A stretch of 45,943 nt of DNA from Streptomyces sp. GESEQ-4 (GCF_017948455.1 NZ_JAFFSU010000041.1:1-45943); one strand, 5' to 3'. Numbered from the stretch's first letter, positions 26,604 through 35,273 are shown. Notes: generated by a model from the letters alone, not told the origin. Numbers and translations are program-made.

Positions 26604-26692
26604 GGGGTGGGTCGCGCGGCCCGGCGCTGACGGGGTGCCGCCTGCGCCCACCCGTGCCGCCCCAGGCGGCACGAATGCCCGCAGCTCGGCGG
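26604..26692. repeat. 89-bp intergenic repeat, copy B
   Basis: 87 of 89 positions match copy A. The stem arms are GTGCCGCCTG (26635-26644) and CAGGCGGCAC (26663-26672). It lies between the convergent pit and pstB genes. Confidence 0.9.
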
Positions 26693-26737
26693 TGCGGATG
26701 CCCGCAGCTATGGCAGCGGTACCAGCGGTACGACGAC

Positions 26738-26771
26738 GGGCCCGCCCCCCGGTAACCCGGGGAGCGGGCCC
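26738..26771. terminator. Bidirectional terminator between pit and pstB
   Basis: GGGCCCG (26738-26744) pairs with CGGGCCC (26765-26771), and inside it CCCCGG (26747-26752) pairs with CCGGGG (26757-26762) around a 4-nt loop, followed by TTAT. It serves the convergent operons pit and pstSCAB. Confidence 0.8.
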
Positions 26772-26818
26772 TTATCGGCCTCGCGGTGGCACCGCCATGC
26801 AGCACCGCGAGGGGTCTG

Positions 26819-27595
26819 TCAGCCGAAGCGGCCGGAGATGTAGTCCTCGGTGGCCTGGACCGACGGGTTGGAGAAGATGCGCTCCGTGTCGTCGATCTCG
26901 ATGAGCTTGCCGGGCTGGCCGACGGCGGCGAGGTTGAAGAAGGCGGTGCGGTCGGAGACCCGGGCCGCCTGCTGCATGTTGTGCGTCACGATGACGATCG
27001 TGAAGCGTTCCTTCAGCTCGCCGATCAGGTCCTCGATGGCGAGGGTGGAGATGGGGTCGAGGGCCGAGCAGGGCTCGTCCATCAGCAGCACGTTCGGTTC
27101 CACCGCGATCGCCCGCGCGATGCACAGACGCTGCTGCTGACCACCCGACAGGCCCGAACCCGGCTTGTTCAGGCGGTCCTTGACCTCGTTCCAGAGGTTG
27201 GCGCCCTTGAGGGACTTCTCCACGACGTCGTCCAGCGCGGACTTCTTGTACGAGCCGTTGAGCCTCAGGCCGGCCGCCACGTTGTCGTACACCGACATCG
27301 TGGGGAACGGGTTCGGACGCTGGAAGACCATGCCGACCTCGCGCCGCACGGACACCGGGTCGATCCCGGCGCCGTACAGGTTCTCGTCGTCGAGCATGAC
27401 CTTGCCCTCGACCCGGCCGCCCGGCGTCACCTCGTGCATGCGGTTGAGCGTGCGCAGGAACGTGGACTTGCCGCAGCCGGAGGGGCCGATGAAGGCGGTC
27501 ACGGAACGGGGCTCGACGGTCATCGAGATGTCTTCGATGGCGCGGAAGGAGCCGTAGTAGGCGTTGAGCCCGCTTACGTCGATTCGCTTGGCCAT
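26819..27595 (-). CDS. pstB: Phosphate ABC transporter ATP-binding protein
   Basis: A 258-residue ABC ATPase. Walker A GPSGCGKS, the Pst-specific FQRPNPFPTMSVYDNV, signature LSGGQQQRLCIARAIA and Walker B VLLMDEPCSALDP are all present, followed by VTHNMQQAARVSD (H-loop). It powers high-affinity phosphate uptake with PstA, PstC and PstS. ATG at 27595 is preferred; a GTG 9 nt upstream in frame is possible. Last gene of the operon, 52 bp after pstA. Confidence 0.96.
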   Translation of the reverse strand: MAKRIDVSGLNAYYGSFRAIEDISMTVEPRSVTAFIGPSGCGKSTFLRTLNRMHEVTPGGRVEGKVMLDDENLYGAGIDPVSVRREVGMVFQRPNPFPTMSVYDNVAAGLRLNGSYKKSALDDVVEKSLKGANLWNEVKDRLNKPGSGLSGGQQQRLCIARAIAVEPNVLLMDEPCSALDPISTLAIEDLIGELKERFTIVIVTHNMQQAARVSDRTAFFNLAAVGQPGKLIEIDDTERIFSNPSVQATEDYISGRFG

Positions 27596-27647
27596 GGGTA
27601 TCACTGCTTCTTTCGGGAAATCTGAGATCGGTCGCTGTATGGCCGCG

Positions 27648-28709
27648 TCAGCGACCGGTCTTCGGCGCCTTCCAGCGGGCGATGCCGCGGGCTGCCAGGT
27701 TCAGGATCATCACGAAGGCGATCAGCGTGAGGGCCGCGGCCCAGGCACGGTCGTACGCCGCACCCGATCCGGCGCTGTTCTTGAACTGCTGGTAGATGTA
27801 CAGCGGCAGCGACGCCTGCGCACCCTCGAAGGGGTTGTTGTTGATGAACGGGTTGCCGAACACCAGCAACAGTACGGGCGCGGTCTCACCGGCGATACGG
27901 GCCACCGCCAGCATGATGCCGGTGGTGATACCGCCGATCGCGGTCGGCAGGACCACCTTCAGGATGGTGCGCCACTTCGGGATGCCCAGCGCCAGGGATG
28001 CCTCGCGCAGCTCGTTCGGGACGAGCTTGAGCATCTCCTCCGTGGAGCGGACCACGACCGGCATCATCAGGATCGTCAGCGCGAGCGCGCCGGCGAAGCC
28101 GGAGAAGCCCATGTCGAAGATGAGCAGAAGGCTGAGGATGAACAGACCGGCGACGATCGACGGGATACCGGTCATCACGTCGACGAAGAAGGTGACGGCC
28201 CGGGCGAGGTTGCCGCGCCCGTACTCCACCAGGTAGATCGCGGTGAGCACACCGACCGGCACGGCGATCAGGGTGGCGATGCCGACCTGCTCGAGGGTGC
28301 CGATGATGGCGGCGTAGATGCCGCCGCCCGGCTCGGTGTCGGCGACGACGCCCATCGAGTGGCTGAGGAAGTATCCGTCGAGCACCTTGGTACCGCGCTC
28401 GATGGTCGCCCAGATCAGCGAGGCGAGCGGCACCACGGCGAGCAGGAAGGCGACCCAGACCAGCGAGGTCGCGATGCGGTCCTTGGCCTGGCGGCTGCCC
28501 TCGACCCGTCCGGCGATGACGAACGTACCGATGACGAAGAGGATCGCGGCGATCAGACCCCACTGGATCTTGCTGTCGATACCGGTGGCGAGGCTGAGGC
28601 CGACGGAGACGGCGACAGAGCCCGCGGCCAGCGCCCACGGGAACCACTTCGGCAGCCGGTCACCGTGGAGTGAGCCGCGGTGCTTGTTGTTGATGGCGGT
28701 GGTGCTCAT
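27648..28709 (-). CDS. pstA: Phosphate ABC transporter permease PstA
   Basis: A 353-residue permease with an N-terminal hydrophilic stretch and about eight hydrophobic segments. The core is of the PstA type, with the conserved loop MMPVVVRSTEEMLKLVPNELREASLALG and the short EAA-like KWRTILKVVLPTAIGGITTG that docks on the ATPase. The ATG overlaps the stop of pstC by 4 bp. Three extra segments at the N terminus before SLIWATIERG are usual for actinobacterial PstA. Confidence 0.95.
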   Translation of the reverse strand: MSTTAINNKHRGSLHGDRLPKWFPWALAAGSVAVSVGLSLATGIDSKIQWGLIAAILFVIGTFVIAGRVEGSRQAKDRIATSLVWVAFLLAVVPLASLIWATIERGTKVLDGYFLSHSMGVVADTEPGGGIYAAIIGTLEQVGIATLIAVPVGVLTAIYLVEYGRGNLARAVTFFVDVMTGIPSIVAGLFILSLLLIFDMGFSGFAGALALTILMMPVVVRSTEEMLKLVPNELREASLALGIPKWRTILKVVLPTAIGGITTGIMLAVARIAGETAPVLLLVFGNPFINNNPFEGAQASLPLYIYQQFKNSAGSGAAYDRAWAAALTLIAFVMILNLAARGIARWKAPKTGR

Positions 28710-29707
28710 GCGTTGGCCCCCGAGAACTCCTTGCGACGGGCGATGATCATGCGCGCCGCGCCGTTGACCAGCAGGGTGATGACGAACAGGACCAGACCGG
28801 AGGCGATGAGCGCGTCCTGGCCGAACTCGTCCGCCTCGGGGAACTTGGCGGCGATGTTCTGGGCGAAGGTGCCGCCGCCCGGGTCGAGCAGGCTGCCGTG
28901 GATCAGGAAGTCCGGGGAGAGCACGGTGGCGACGGCCATCGTCTCGCCGAGCGCGCGGCCGAGGCCGAGCATCGATGCGGAGATCACGCCGGAGCGGCCG
29001 AAGGGCAGCACCGACATGCGGATGACCTCCCAGCGCGTGGCGCCGAGGGCCAGCGCCGCCTCCTCGTGCATCTGCGGGACCTGGTTGAAGACCTCACGGC
29101 TGACGTTCGTGATGATCGGCAGGATCATGATCGCGAGCAGGATGCCGACGGTGAGCATCGAGCGGGCCGGGCCCTCTTCCCAGGAGAAGATGCCGGTCCA
29201 GCGGAAGTAGTCGTTCAGCCAGCCGAAGAGGCCGTCCATCTGCGGTACGAGGATCAGGGCGCCCCACAGGCCGTACACGATGGACGGTACGGCGGCGAGC
29301 AGGTCGATCACGTACGCGATCGGGCCGCTGAGCTTGCGCGGGGCGTAGTGGGTGATGAACAGCGCGATGGCGACGGCGATCGGGACCGCGATGGCCATGG
29401 CGATGATCGAGGAGACGACCGTGCCGTAGGCCAGGACCGCGATGCCGAAGACCGGCGGCTGCGTGCCGGTGTTCCACTCGAAGGTCGTGAGGAAGTTGCC
29501 CTCGTTCTTGCTGATGGCGATGGCGGCACGCCAGGTGAGGAAGACCGCGATCGCGGCCATGATCGCCAGCAGGAAGATGCCGGACCCTCGGGCGAGACCG
29601 AGGAAGATCCGGTCTCCGGGGCGGGTGGCACCGCGGGCGGCGCGCTTGCGCTCTGCCTCGGTCGGCTGGGGTGCGGGGGGAGGTGTGTCTTGTGTGGCTA
29701 TGTCCAT
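28706..29707 (-). CDS. pstC: Phosphate ABC transporter permease PstC
   Basis: A 333-residue permease from the ATG at 29707 (GGAG upstream). It has six hydrophobic segments. The EAA-like loop EEAALALGATRWEVIRMSVLP and PFGRSGVISASMLGLGRALGETMAV are diagnostic for PstC. The N terminus is Pro/Ala-rich and cytoplasmic. It follows pstS after about 100 bp that hold a stem-loop and overlaps pstA by 4 bp. Confidence 0.95.
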   Translation of the reverse strand: MDIATQDTPPPAPQPTEAERKRAARGATRPGDRIFLGLARGSGIFLLAIMAAIAVFLTWRAAIAISKNEGNFLTTFEWNTGTQPPVFGIAVLAYGTVVSSIIAMAIAVPIAVAIALFITHYAPRKLSGPIAYVIDLLAAVPSIVYGLWGALILVPQMDGLFGWLNDYFRWTGIFSWEEGPARSMLTVGILLAIMILPIITNVSREVFNQVPQMHEEAALALGATRWEVIRMSVLPFGRSGVISASMLGLGRALGETMAVATVLSPDFLIHGSLLDPGGGTFAQNIAAKFPEADEFGQDALIASGLVLFVITLLVNGAARMIIARRKEFSGANA

Positions 29708-29769
29708 CGGGTTCTCCGGTCTGCGGAGCCACACTGGCGTACGGCTCCATGGCGGCGGTGCACCGGACG

Positions 29770-29804
29770 GTGCGGCCCGGCCCCTCAGCGGGACCGGGCC
29801 GCAC
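29770..29804 (-). terminator. Stem-loop between pstS and pstC
   Basis: Arms of 11 bp, GTGCGGCCCGG (29770-29780) and CCGGGCCGCAC (29794-29804), lie just after the pstS stop. No U run follows. It may act as a partial terminator or protect the pstS mRNA 3' end, giving more PstS than PstCAB. Confidence 0.65.
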
Positions 29805-29811
29805 GCTCAGG

Positions 29812-30936
29812 TCAGCTCAGGCCCGCGATGGTGGTGCGGACCTTGGCGATGATCTCGTCGGGGATCGGAGCGTAGGAGTTGTCGGCGAGGATGCCCTGGC
29901 CGTCCTCGCTGGCGATGTAGGTGAGGAACGACTTGACGGTGGGCAGGGTCTCGGACTTGTTGCCCTTGTCGCAGACGATCTCGTAGGTCACCAGGGTGAT
30001 CGGGTAGGCGCCGTCGGCCTTGGTGTTGTAGTTGATCTCGAGCGCGAGGTCCTTGCCCGTGCCGACGACCTCGGCGTCCGCGATGGCGGCCGTGGCGCTG
30101 TCGGAGCTGGGCTTGACCGGCTCAGCGGCGCCCGTGTCGATGGCGACGGTCGACATCTCCTTGGCGTACGACTCCTCCATGTAGCTGATCGCGCCGGAGG
30201 TCTGCTTGACGCTCTGCGCGACACCGGAGGAACCGGACGCGGCCTGGCCGCCCGGAGCGGCCCACGCCTTGCCGTCGCCGTAGGTCCAGTCCGCCTTGGC
30301 GGCGGCGCCCAGGTACTTGGTGAAGTTGTCCGTGGTGCCGGACTCGTCCGAGCGGTGGAACGCCTGGATCTTGGTGCTGGGCAGCTTGGCGTCGGGGTTC
30401 AGCTTCTTGATCGCCGCGTCGTCCCAGGTCTTGATCTTGCCGCTGAAGATCTGGGCGATCGTCTTCGCGTCCAGGACCAGGTCGTCGACACCCTCGACGT
30501 TGTACGCGAGGGCGATCGCGCCGCCGACCATCGGGAGGTCGATGCCCTGGCCGCCGGAGCAGACCTTCTTGGACTCGGTGACTTCCTCGGGCTTCAGCGC
30601 GGAGTCCGAACCGGCGAAGGCGACCGTGCCCTGGTTGAACGCGGTGATGCCGGCGCCGGAGCCGCCGCCCTTGTAGTTGATCTGGACGCCGGGGCAGGCG
30701 GCCGCGAACTGCTTGACCCACGCGTCGATAGCGTTCTTCTGCGCGGACGAGCCATCGGCGAGCAGCTGGCCCTTGGCGTCGTCGCACTTGATCGAACCGG
30801 CGTTGGCGGTCGCGGAGGCGTCGCCGCCGTTGCTGTTGCCGGTGTCGTCCGAGCCGCACGCCGTGAGGGCCAGGGCGCCGGAGAACGCGATCGCGCCGAG
30901 AGCGAGAGCCCGCCGGTTCTTGCGCTGAAGCTTCAC
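29812..30936 (-). CDS. pstS: Phosphate-binding lipoprotein PstS
   Basis: A 374-residue substrate-binding lipoprotein. A 26-residue signal with lipobox ALTAC (Cys 27) precedes a linker rich in Ser, Asn, Gly and Ala. Phosphate-binding segments are visible: LLADGSSAQKNAI, FAGSDSAL and FHRSDESGTTDNF. It delivers phosphate to PstCAB. The GTG start at 30936 is preceded by GGAAGGAA. The 5' leader of about 100 nt begins downstream of a PHO box, so it should be induced by PhoP at low phosphate. S. coelicolor and S. lividans PstS are major secreted or wall-bound proteins. Confidence 0.96.
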   Translation of the reverse strand: MKLQRKNRRALALGAIAFSGALALTACGSDDTGNSNGGDASATANAGSIKCDDAKGQLLADGSSAQKNAIDAWVKQFAAACPGVQINYKGGGSGAGITAFNQGTVAFAGSDSALKPEEVTESKKVCSGGQGIDLPMVGGAIALAYNVEGVDDLVLDAKTIAQIFSGKIKTWDDAAIKKLNPDAKLPSTKIQAFHRSDESGTTDNFTKYLGAAAKADWTYGDGKAWAAPGGQAASGSSGVAQSVKQTSGAISYMEESYAKEMSTVAIDTGAAEPVKPSSDSATAAIADAEVVGTGKDLALEINYNTKADGAYPITLVTYEIVCDKGNKSETLPTVKSFLTYIASEDGQGILADNSYAPIPDEIIAKVRTTIAGLS

Positions 30937-31051
30937 TTGAGGAAATTCCTTCCAGGAGCCGCCGTCCTGAATCGGCGGCGTGCGAAAGACTGGTTGAAAC
31001 GGGCGCGTAATCGAGGCGCACCCGTCATCAGGTAAGGCCGAAAGTAGGCAG

Positions 31052-31095
31052 ATCAGGTGAAGCCGCCAATGGCTGAAAATGAACGGAGGGTGAAC
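31052..31095 (-). promoter_or_regulatory. PHO box (PhoP operator) of pstS
   Basis: Read on the minus strand, four 11-bp units follow in phase: GTTCACCCTCC (31095), GTTCATTTTCA (31084), GCCATTGGCGG (31073) and CTTCACCTGAT (31062). Three match the GTTCACC-like PhoP direct-repeat unit. A -10-like TACTTT lies at 31046-31041, so the last units overlap the -35 area, as in activated PhoP promoters. Confidence 0.8.
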
Positions 31096-31157
31096 CCCTG
31101 CCGTCGGTGTGGTTAGGTCACGGAAGGCTTACGTTGAGGACACGGGGCGATTCCGGA

Positions 31158-31580
31158 CTATGCCAGGCGAAGGGCGTCCAACAGCGCGTCCACGAGGGTG
31201 CGATCCCTCGGCTGGGTGAGCCGGTCGCGGGCGGCCGTCGGGGAGAGCCACAGGAGGCGGTCCACTTCGTCGTTGGGGGTGAAGGTGCCGGGTCCCGCCT
31301 CGGCCGCCCAGTAGCGCACCTGCTTGGGGCGGCCGGCCGTGAAGTAGTGGGCGGCGGGCAGCTCGGCGCCCGGCACCGCGCTGTAACCCGTCTCCTCCGC
31401 CACTTCCCGTACGGCGCCCGCGAGCGGTTCCTCGTCGCGCTTCAGCTTGCCCTTCGGGTGGGACCAGTCGTCGTATTTTGGTCGGTGCACGAGGCATATC
31501 TCAAGCTCACCGTCCACCGGCGAACGGCGCCACAGGACGCAGCCGGCCGCCTGGACGACGCCGTCGTTCGTGTGAGTCAC
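31158..31580 (-). CDS. NUDIX hydrolase (MutT1-like)
   Basis: A 140-residue single NUDIX domain. The NUDIX box is GKLKRDEEPLAGAVREVAEETGY cut across residues 43-65, with the G, E, RE and EE residues of Gx5Ex7REUxEExGU. KYDDWSHPKGKLK before the box is typical of MutT1/diphosphoinositol-polyphosphate phosphohydrolase-like members, which act on 8-oxo-dGTP, dinucleoside polyphosphates or similar. In M. tuberculosis mutT1 sits next to ppk1, and its second (histidine phosphatase) domain is absent here. GTG start at 31580 with GGAG upstream. Last gene after ppk and the CHAD gene. Confidence 0.9.
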   Translation of the reverse strand: MTHTNDGVVQAAGCVLWRRSPVDGELEICLVHRPKYDDWSHPKGKLKRDEEPLAGAVREVAEETGYSAVPGAELPAAHYFTAGRPKQVRYWAAEAGPGTFTPNDEVDRLLWLSPTAARDRLTQPRDRTLVDALLDALRLA

Positions 31581-31618
31581 CGGGGCTCCACCGCCTCCTC
31601 AGAGGGCGCGCGTGCGGG

Positions 31619-32749
31619 TCAGGCCGTGCCGACGGCCTGCTTCTGCCATGACTGCTGGAAGGCGAAACGTGCCGCCTCCACCTCGTGCCGCTGGTCGGCG
31701 TGGAGCACGCCGAGGGCGTACGCCGTCGCCGGGGCGATGCGCGGGGTGCGTGCCGCGGCGGCCGCGGCGGCCGCCGCCTCCGAGGCGTCACGGTGCCGGT
31801 TGAGGGCCTGGCCCGCGGTGAGCAGGCGGGCGTCCACGGGTGCCTTCTCGCCGTGCAGGACCTCGAGGGCGTAGCGGTGCAGGCGCAGCAGCAGGCGGAC
31901 CTGGTGCCAGGGGGCGTCCTGGGGGTGCGGGGCCGGGTCCGGTGAGAGGCCGTGGATCAGCGCCTCCGCGTTGTACGGGCAGCCGGCCGTCACCAGGGGG
32001 AGCGCGGCGATCGCGTCGGTGAGGCGCTCCTCGGCCGCGGCGGCGAGGGGACGGAGGTCGGCGGAGGGGGCGGTCGGCGTGAGCGGGACGTCGCTGGCCA
32101 GTACGGCGATGTGGTCGGCGACCGCGTGGAAGCGGGAGGAGCCGAGGGCCTGGAGGGCCGTGGAGTGGGCCCGGGTGCGGGCGAGGGTGAGCTGGCGATC
32201 GAGGAGGGCGCCTGCTTTGGCGGCGCCTACGGTGAGGGTGCCGCGTTCCGTGGGCTGGCCGCTGGGGGGACCGGCGTCGCTTTGTGCCGCTGCGCCCACC
32301 CGTGCCGCCCCAGCGGCACGACTGCCCGCAGCTACGCCACTGGTGGCATCGGACGGCTGTCCGGGCACGCCTCCCACCGCGCCCGACAGCCGGTGCAGTG
32401 CCTGCAGCAGCCGCTCCAGGCGGCCCGAGTACGCGTGTTCCATCGCCAGCGTGCCGGAGAGCCAGGACAGTTCGGGGCGGATGGCCTCGGCCCAGTCGGG
32501 GTCGAGCAGGGGGCGGAAGGTGTGCAGGCTGCCGCTGATGCGGCGGGCCGAGTGGCGCAGGGCGCGCGCCGCGTCGACGGCCTCCTCCGAGCCCGATCCC
32601 GCGCTCGAGCCGTTGGACGAGCCTCCGGTCTCCCGGTGCAGCCGCAGCGCACGGAGGAACTCCGTGGCCTGGGCGCGCAGATAGCCCGCGAGGGCATCCC
32701 CGGTCAGCCCGGCCGTGGGGTCCGTCGGTTCAAGGTGTTGCTGTGCCAC
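31619..32749 (-). CDS. CHAD-domain protein, polyphosphate-binding
   Basis: A 376-residue protein with the conserved alpha-helical CHAD pattern: VDAARALRHSARRISGSLHTFRPLLD and repeated basic/His helices (RFHAVADHIAVLA, VRLLLRLHRYALEVL). CHAD domains bind polyphosphate through basic residues. It is cotranscribed with ppk, whose stop overlaps the GTG start at 32749 by 20 bp, so it should act on or organise polyP granules. Residues about 139-155, in an Ala/Gly/Ser-rich linker between helical parts, are encoded by a third copy of the 89-bp repeat family (32284-32333). A second such linker (41-57) is Gly/Ser-rich. Confidence 0.88.
   Translation of the reverse strand: MAQQHLEPTDPTAGLTGDALAGYLRAQATEFLRALRLHRETGGSSNGSSAGSGSEEAVDAARALRHSARRISGSLHTFRPLLDPDWAEAIRPELSWLSGTLAMEHAYSGRLERLLQALHRLSGAVGGVPGQPSDATSGVAAGSRAAGAARVGAAAQSDAGPPSGQPTERGTLTVGAAKAGALLDRQLTLARTRAHSTALQALGSSRFHAVADHIAVLASDVPLTPTAPSADLRPLAAAAEERLTDAIAALPLVTAGCPYNAEALIHGLSPDPAPHPQDAPWHQVRLLLRLHRYALEVLHGEKAPVDARLLTAGQALNRHRDASEAAAAAAAAARTPRIAPATAYALGVLHADQRHEVEAARFAFQQSWQKQAVGTA
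32284..32333. repeat. Repeat element copy C inside the CHAD gene
   Basis: Stem arms GTGCCGCTG (32284-32292) and CAGCGGCAC (32311-32319) flank the same 18-nt loop as in copies A and B, followed by the shared G-C-TGCCCGCAGCT tail. It is read through in frame in the CHAD gene. About 50 bp of the 89-bp unit is recognisable. Confidence 0.85.
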
Positions 32750-34961
32750 GCCGGCGCCTCCGGGCGTCTATGAGCATCTCCTGGATGTTCCGCAGGGGCT
32801 GGCCGTCCGCGTCGAGCGCGTGCCGGGTCCACTCGCCGTCCGGGCCGAGATGCCAGGACGAGGTGGTGTCGGACATGCCGTTCTCGAGAAGCCGGTTGAG
32901 CGCGGCGCGGTGAGCCGGGTCGGTGACCCTCACCAGGGCCTCGATGCGGCGGTCGAGGTTGCGGTGCATCATGTCGGCGCTGCCGATCCACACTTCGGGC
33001 TCGCCGCCGTTGCCGTAGGCGAAGACCCGGGAGTGCTCGAGGAAGCGGCCGAGGATCGAGCGGACCCGGATGTTCTCCGAGAGGCCTGCCACTCCGGGGC
33101 GGATCGCGCAGATGCCGCGTACCCAGATGTCGACCGGCACGCCCGCCTGGGACGCGCGGTACAGGGCGTCGATGACGGCTTCGTCCACCATCGAGTTGAC
33201 CTTGATCCGGATGAACGCGGGGCGTCCGGCACGGTGGTGCTGGACCTCCTTGTCGATCCGGGCGATCAGACCGTCCCGCAGGGACTTGGGGGCCACCAGC
33301 AGCCGTCGGTAGGTCTCGCGGCGCGAGTATCCCGACAGCCGGTTGAACAGGTCGGACAGGTCCGCGCCGACCTGGGGGTCGGCGGTGAGCAGGCCGAGGT
33401 CCTCGTAGAGGCGGGCCGTCTTCGGGTGGTAGTTGCCGGTGCCGACGTGGCAGTACCGCCGTAGCGTGTCGCCTTCCTGGCGGACCACCAGCGACAGCTT
33501 GCAGTGCGTCTTCAGGCCGACCAGGCCGTAGACGACATGGCAGCCGGCCTCCTCCAGCTTGCGCGCCCACTTGATGTTGGCGTGCTCGTCGAAGCGGGCC
33601 TTGATCTCGACCAGGACGAGGACCTGCTTGCCGGCCTCGGCGGCGTCTATGAGCGCGTTGACGATCGGGGAGTCGCCGGAGGTCCGGTACAGGGTCTGCT
33701 TGATCGCGAGGACGTCGTCGTCCTCGGCCGCCTGCTCCAGGAACGCCTGCACGGACGTGGAGAAGGAGTCGTACGGGTGGTGCAGCAGCACGTCCCGGTT
33801 GCGCAGCGCGGCGAAGATGTCGGCCGCTGACGCCGACTCGACCTCGGCGAGGTCGCGGTGGACGCCGGCGACGAACTTGCGGTACTTCAGCTCGGGCCGG
33901 TCGATGCCGCCGATGCGGAAGAGGCCGGTGAGGTCGAGCGGGCCCGGCAGCGGGTACACCTCGGCCTCGCTGATCTTCAGCTCCCGCACCAGCAGGTCGA
34001 GCACCTCGCGGTCGATGGACTCCTCGACCTCCAGGCGCACCGGCGGCCCGAAGCGGCGCCGCATGAGCTCCTTCTCCAGGGCCTGCAGGAGGTTCTCGGC
34101 GTCGTCCTCCTCGACCTCCAGGTCCTCGTTCCGGGTGAGCCGGAAGGCGTGGTGCTCCAGGACCTCCATGCCCGGGAACAGCTCCTCCAGGTGCGCGGCG
34201 ATGACGTCCTCGATGGGGACGTACCGGCCGGGGGAGCTCTCCAGGAAGCGGGACAGCAGCGGCGGCACCTTCACGCGGGCGAAGTGGCGGTGGCCGGTGA
34301 CGGGGTTGCGTACGACGACGGCCAGGTTCAGCGAGAGGCCGGAGATGTACGGGAAGGGGTGCGCCGGGTCGACCGCGAGGGGCGTGAGGACCGGGAAGAT
34401 CTGGTGCCGGAACAGGGTGAAGAGACGCGCCTGCTCCTTCTCGGTCAGCTCGGCCCAGCGGACCAGGTGGATGCCCTCCTCGGCGAGCGCGGGGGCGACG
34501 TCCTCGTGGTAGCAGGCGGCGTGCCGGGCCATCAGCTCGCGGGAGCGGGCCCAGATCATCTCCAGCACCTCGCGGGGCTGGAGTCCCGAGGCGGACCGGG
34601 TGGCGACGCCGGTGGCGATACGGCGCTTCAGACCGGCGACCCGGACCATGAAGAACTCGTCCAGGTTGGAGGCGAAGATCGCCAGGAAGTTCGCCCGCTC
34701 CAGCAGCGGCGTGTTCGGGTCCTCGGCGAGCTCCAGGACCCGTTCGTTGAACGCGAGCCAGCTCCGCTCCCGGTCGAGGAAGCGGCCCTGGGGCAGCTGC
34801 GGCCCGTCGTACGGGGCTTCCTCGTAGGCGTCGAGGTCGGCATCGATGTCGGGTTCCAGGTCGGACACCGCGGCGGACACCGTGTGTGGCCGGTGCGCGG
34901 CTATGGAACCCACGGACGGCTGGGCGTGCTGGACCTGTGCCTGGGTGTTCGGCTGACTCAT
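32730..34961 (-). CDS. ppk: Polyphosphate kinase PPK1
   Basis: A 743-residue enzyme from the ATG at 34961 that makes polyphosphate from ATP. The N domain begins RFLDRERSWLAFNERVLELAEDP, and the catalytic part has LAIKQTLYRTSGDSPIV, VVYGLVGLKTHCKLSLVV with the His of the KTHCK motif and RRYCHVGTGNYHPKTARLYED with the second His region. Full-length members are about 690-740 residues, so this start fits; in-frame ATG at 35099 would add 46 poorly conserved residues and cannot be excluded. It is first in ppk-CHAD-NUDIX. In S. lividans ppk is PhoP-controlled; a weak PHO-box-like run is seen at 35106-35138. Confidence 0.95.
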   Translation of the reverse strand: MSQPNTQAQVQHAQPSVGSIAAHRPHTVSAAVSDLEPDIDADLDAYEEAPYDGPQLPQGRFLDRERSWLAFNERVLELAEDPNTPLLERANFLAIFASNLDEFFMVRVAGLKRRIATGVATRSASGLQPREVLEMIWARSRELMARHAACYHEDVAPALAEEGIHLVRWAELTEKEQARLFTLFRHQIFPVLTPLAVDPAHPFPYISGLSLNLAVVVRNPVTGHRHFARVKVPPLLSRFLESSPGRYVPIEDVIAAHLEELFPGMEVLEHHAFRLTRNEDLEVEEDDAENLLQALEKELMRRRFGPPVRLEVEESIDREVLDLLVRELKISEAEVYPLPGPLDLTGLFRIGGIDRPELKYRKFVAGVHRDLAEVESASAADIFAALRNRDVLLHHPYDSFSTSVQAFLEQAAEDDDVLAIKQTLYRTSGDSPIVNALIDAAEAGKQVLVLVEIKARFDEHANIKWARKLEEAGCHVVYGLVGLKTHCKLSLVVRQEGDTLRRYCHVGTGNYHPKTARLYEDLGLLTADPQVGADLSDLFNRLSGYSRRETYRRLLVAPKSLRDGLIARIDKEVQHHRAGRPAFIRIKVNSMVDEAVIDALYRASQAGVPVDIWVRGICAIRPGVAGLSENIRVRSILGRFLEHSRVFAYGNGGEPEVWIGSADMMHRNLDRRIEALVRVTDPAHRAALNRLLENGMSDTTSSWHLGPDGEWTRHALDADGQPLRNIQEMLIDARRRRRGTATP

Positions 34962-35105
34962 GAACCCATTGTTCCGCGCCGGGAGCGCTACGGGCGCGTC
35001 GGAGGACGCGGGAGGCAGGGCGGCGACGGCCAGTCTGCTCTCCCCGTTCCTCGCACGGCCCTCCTCGGGCGTCGAAGGCTCTGGCACGGCTCGGTTCATT
35101 CGCTG

Positions 35106-35138
35106 AGCGTCGCAAGCCCGCCTGAACCAATGGTTACG
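35106..35138 (-). promoter_or_regulatory. Possible weak PHO box upstream of ppk
   Basis: Read on the minus strand, the 11-bp units CGTAACCATTG, GTTCAGGCGGG and CTTGCGACGCT follow one another. Only one matches GTTCA well. It fits the expected PhoP control of ppk, but the sequence support is weak. Confidence 0.3.
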
Positions 35139-35217
35139 GCGACATGACGTGCGGGATAGCGGGGGGCGGCTCCCGGGGGTCCACGTCCCCCGGGTTTCCG
35201 TACGAAGGGCGGCGCGA

Positions 35218-35271
35218 AGCCCCGCGCATACGTCCCCTACCCGCTCTCGGGGACGTATGCGCATCGGGGCT
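35218..35271 (-). terminator. Strong hairpin terminator after the ABC permease gene
   Basis: A perfect 14-bp stem, GCGCATACGTCCCC (35224-35237) with GGGGACGTATGCGC (35249-35262), is extended by AGCCCC/GGGGCT (35218-35223, 35266-35271). It starts 3 bp after the permease stop and lies upstream of ppk, so it separates the two transcription units. There is no long U tract. Confidence 0.8.
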
Positions 35272-35273
35272 CC

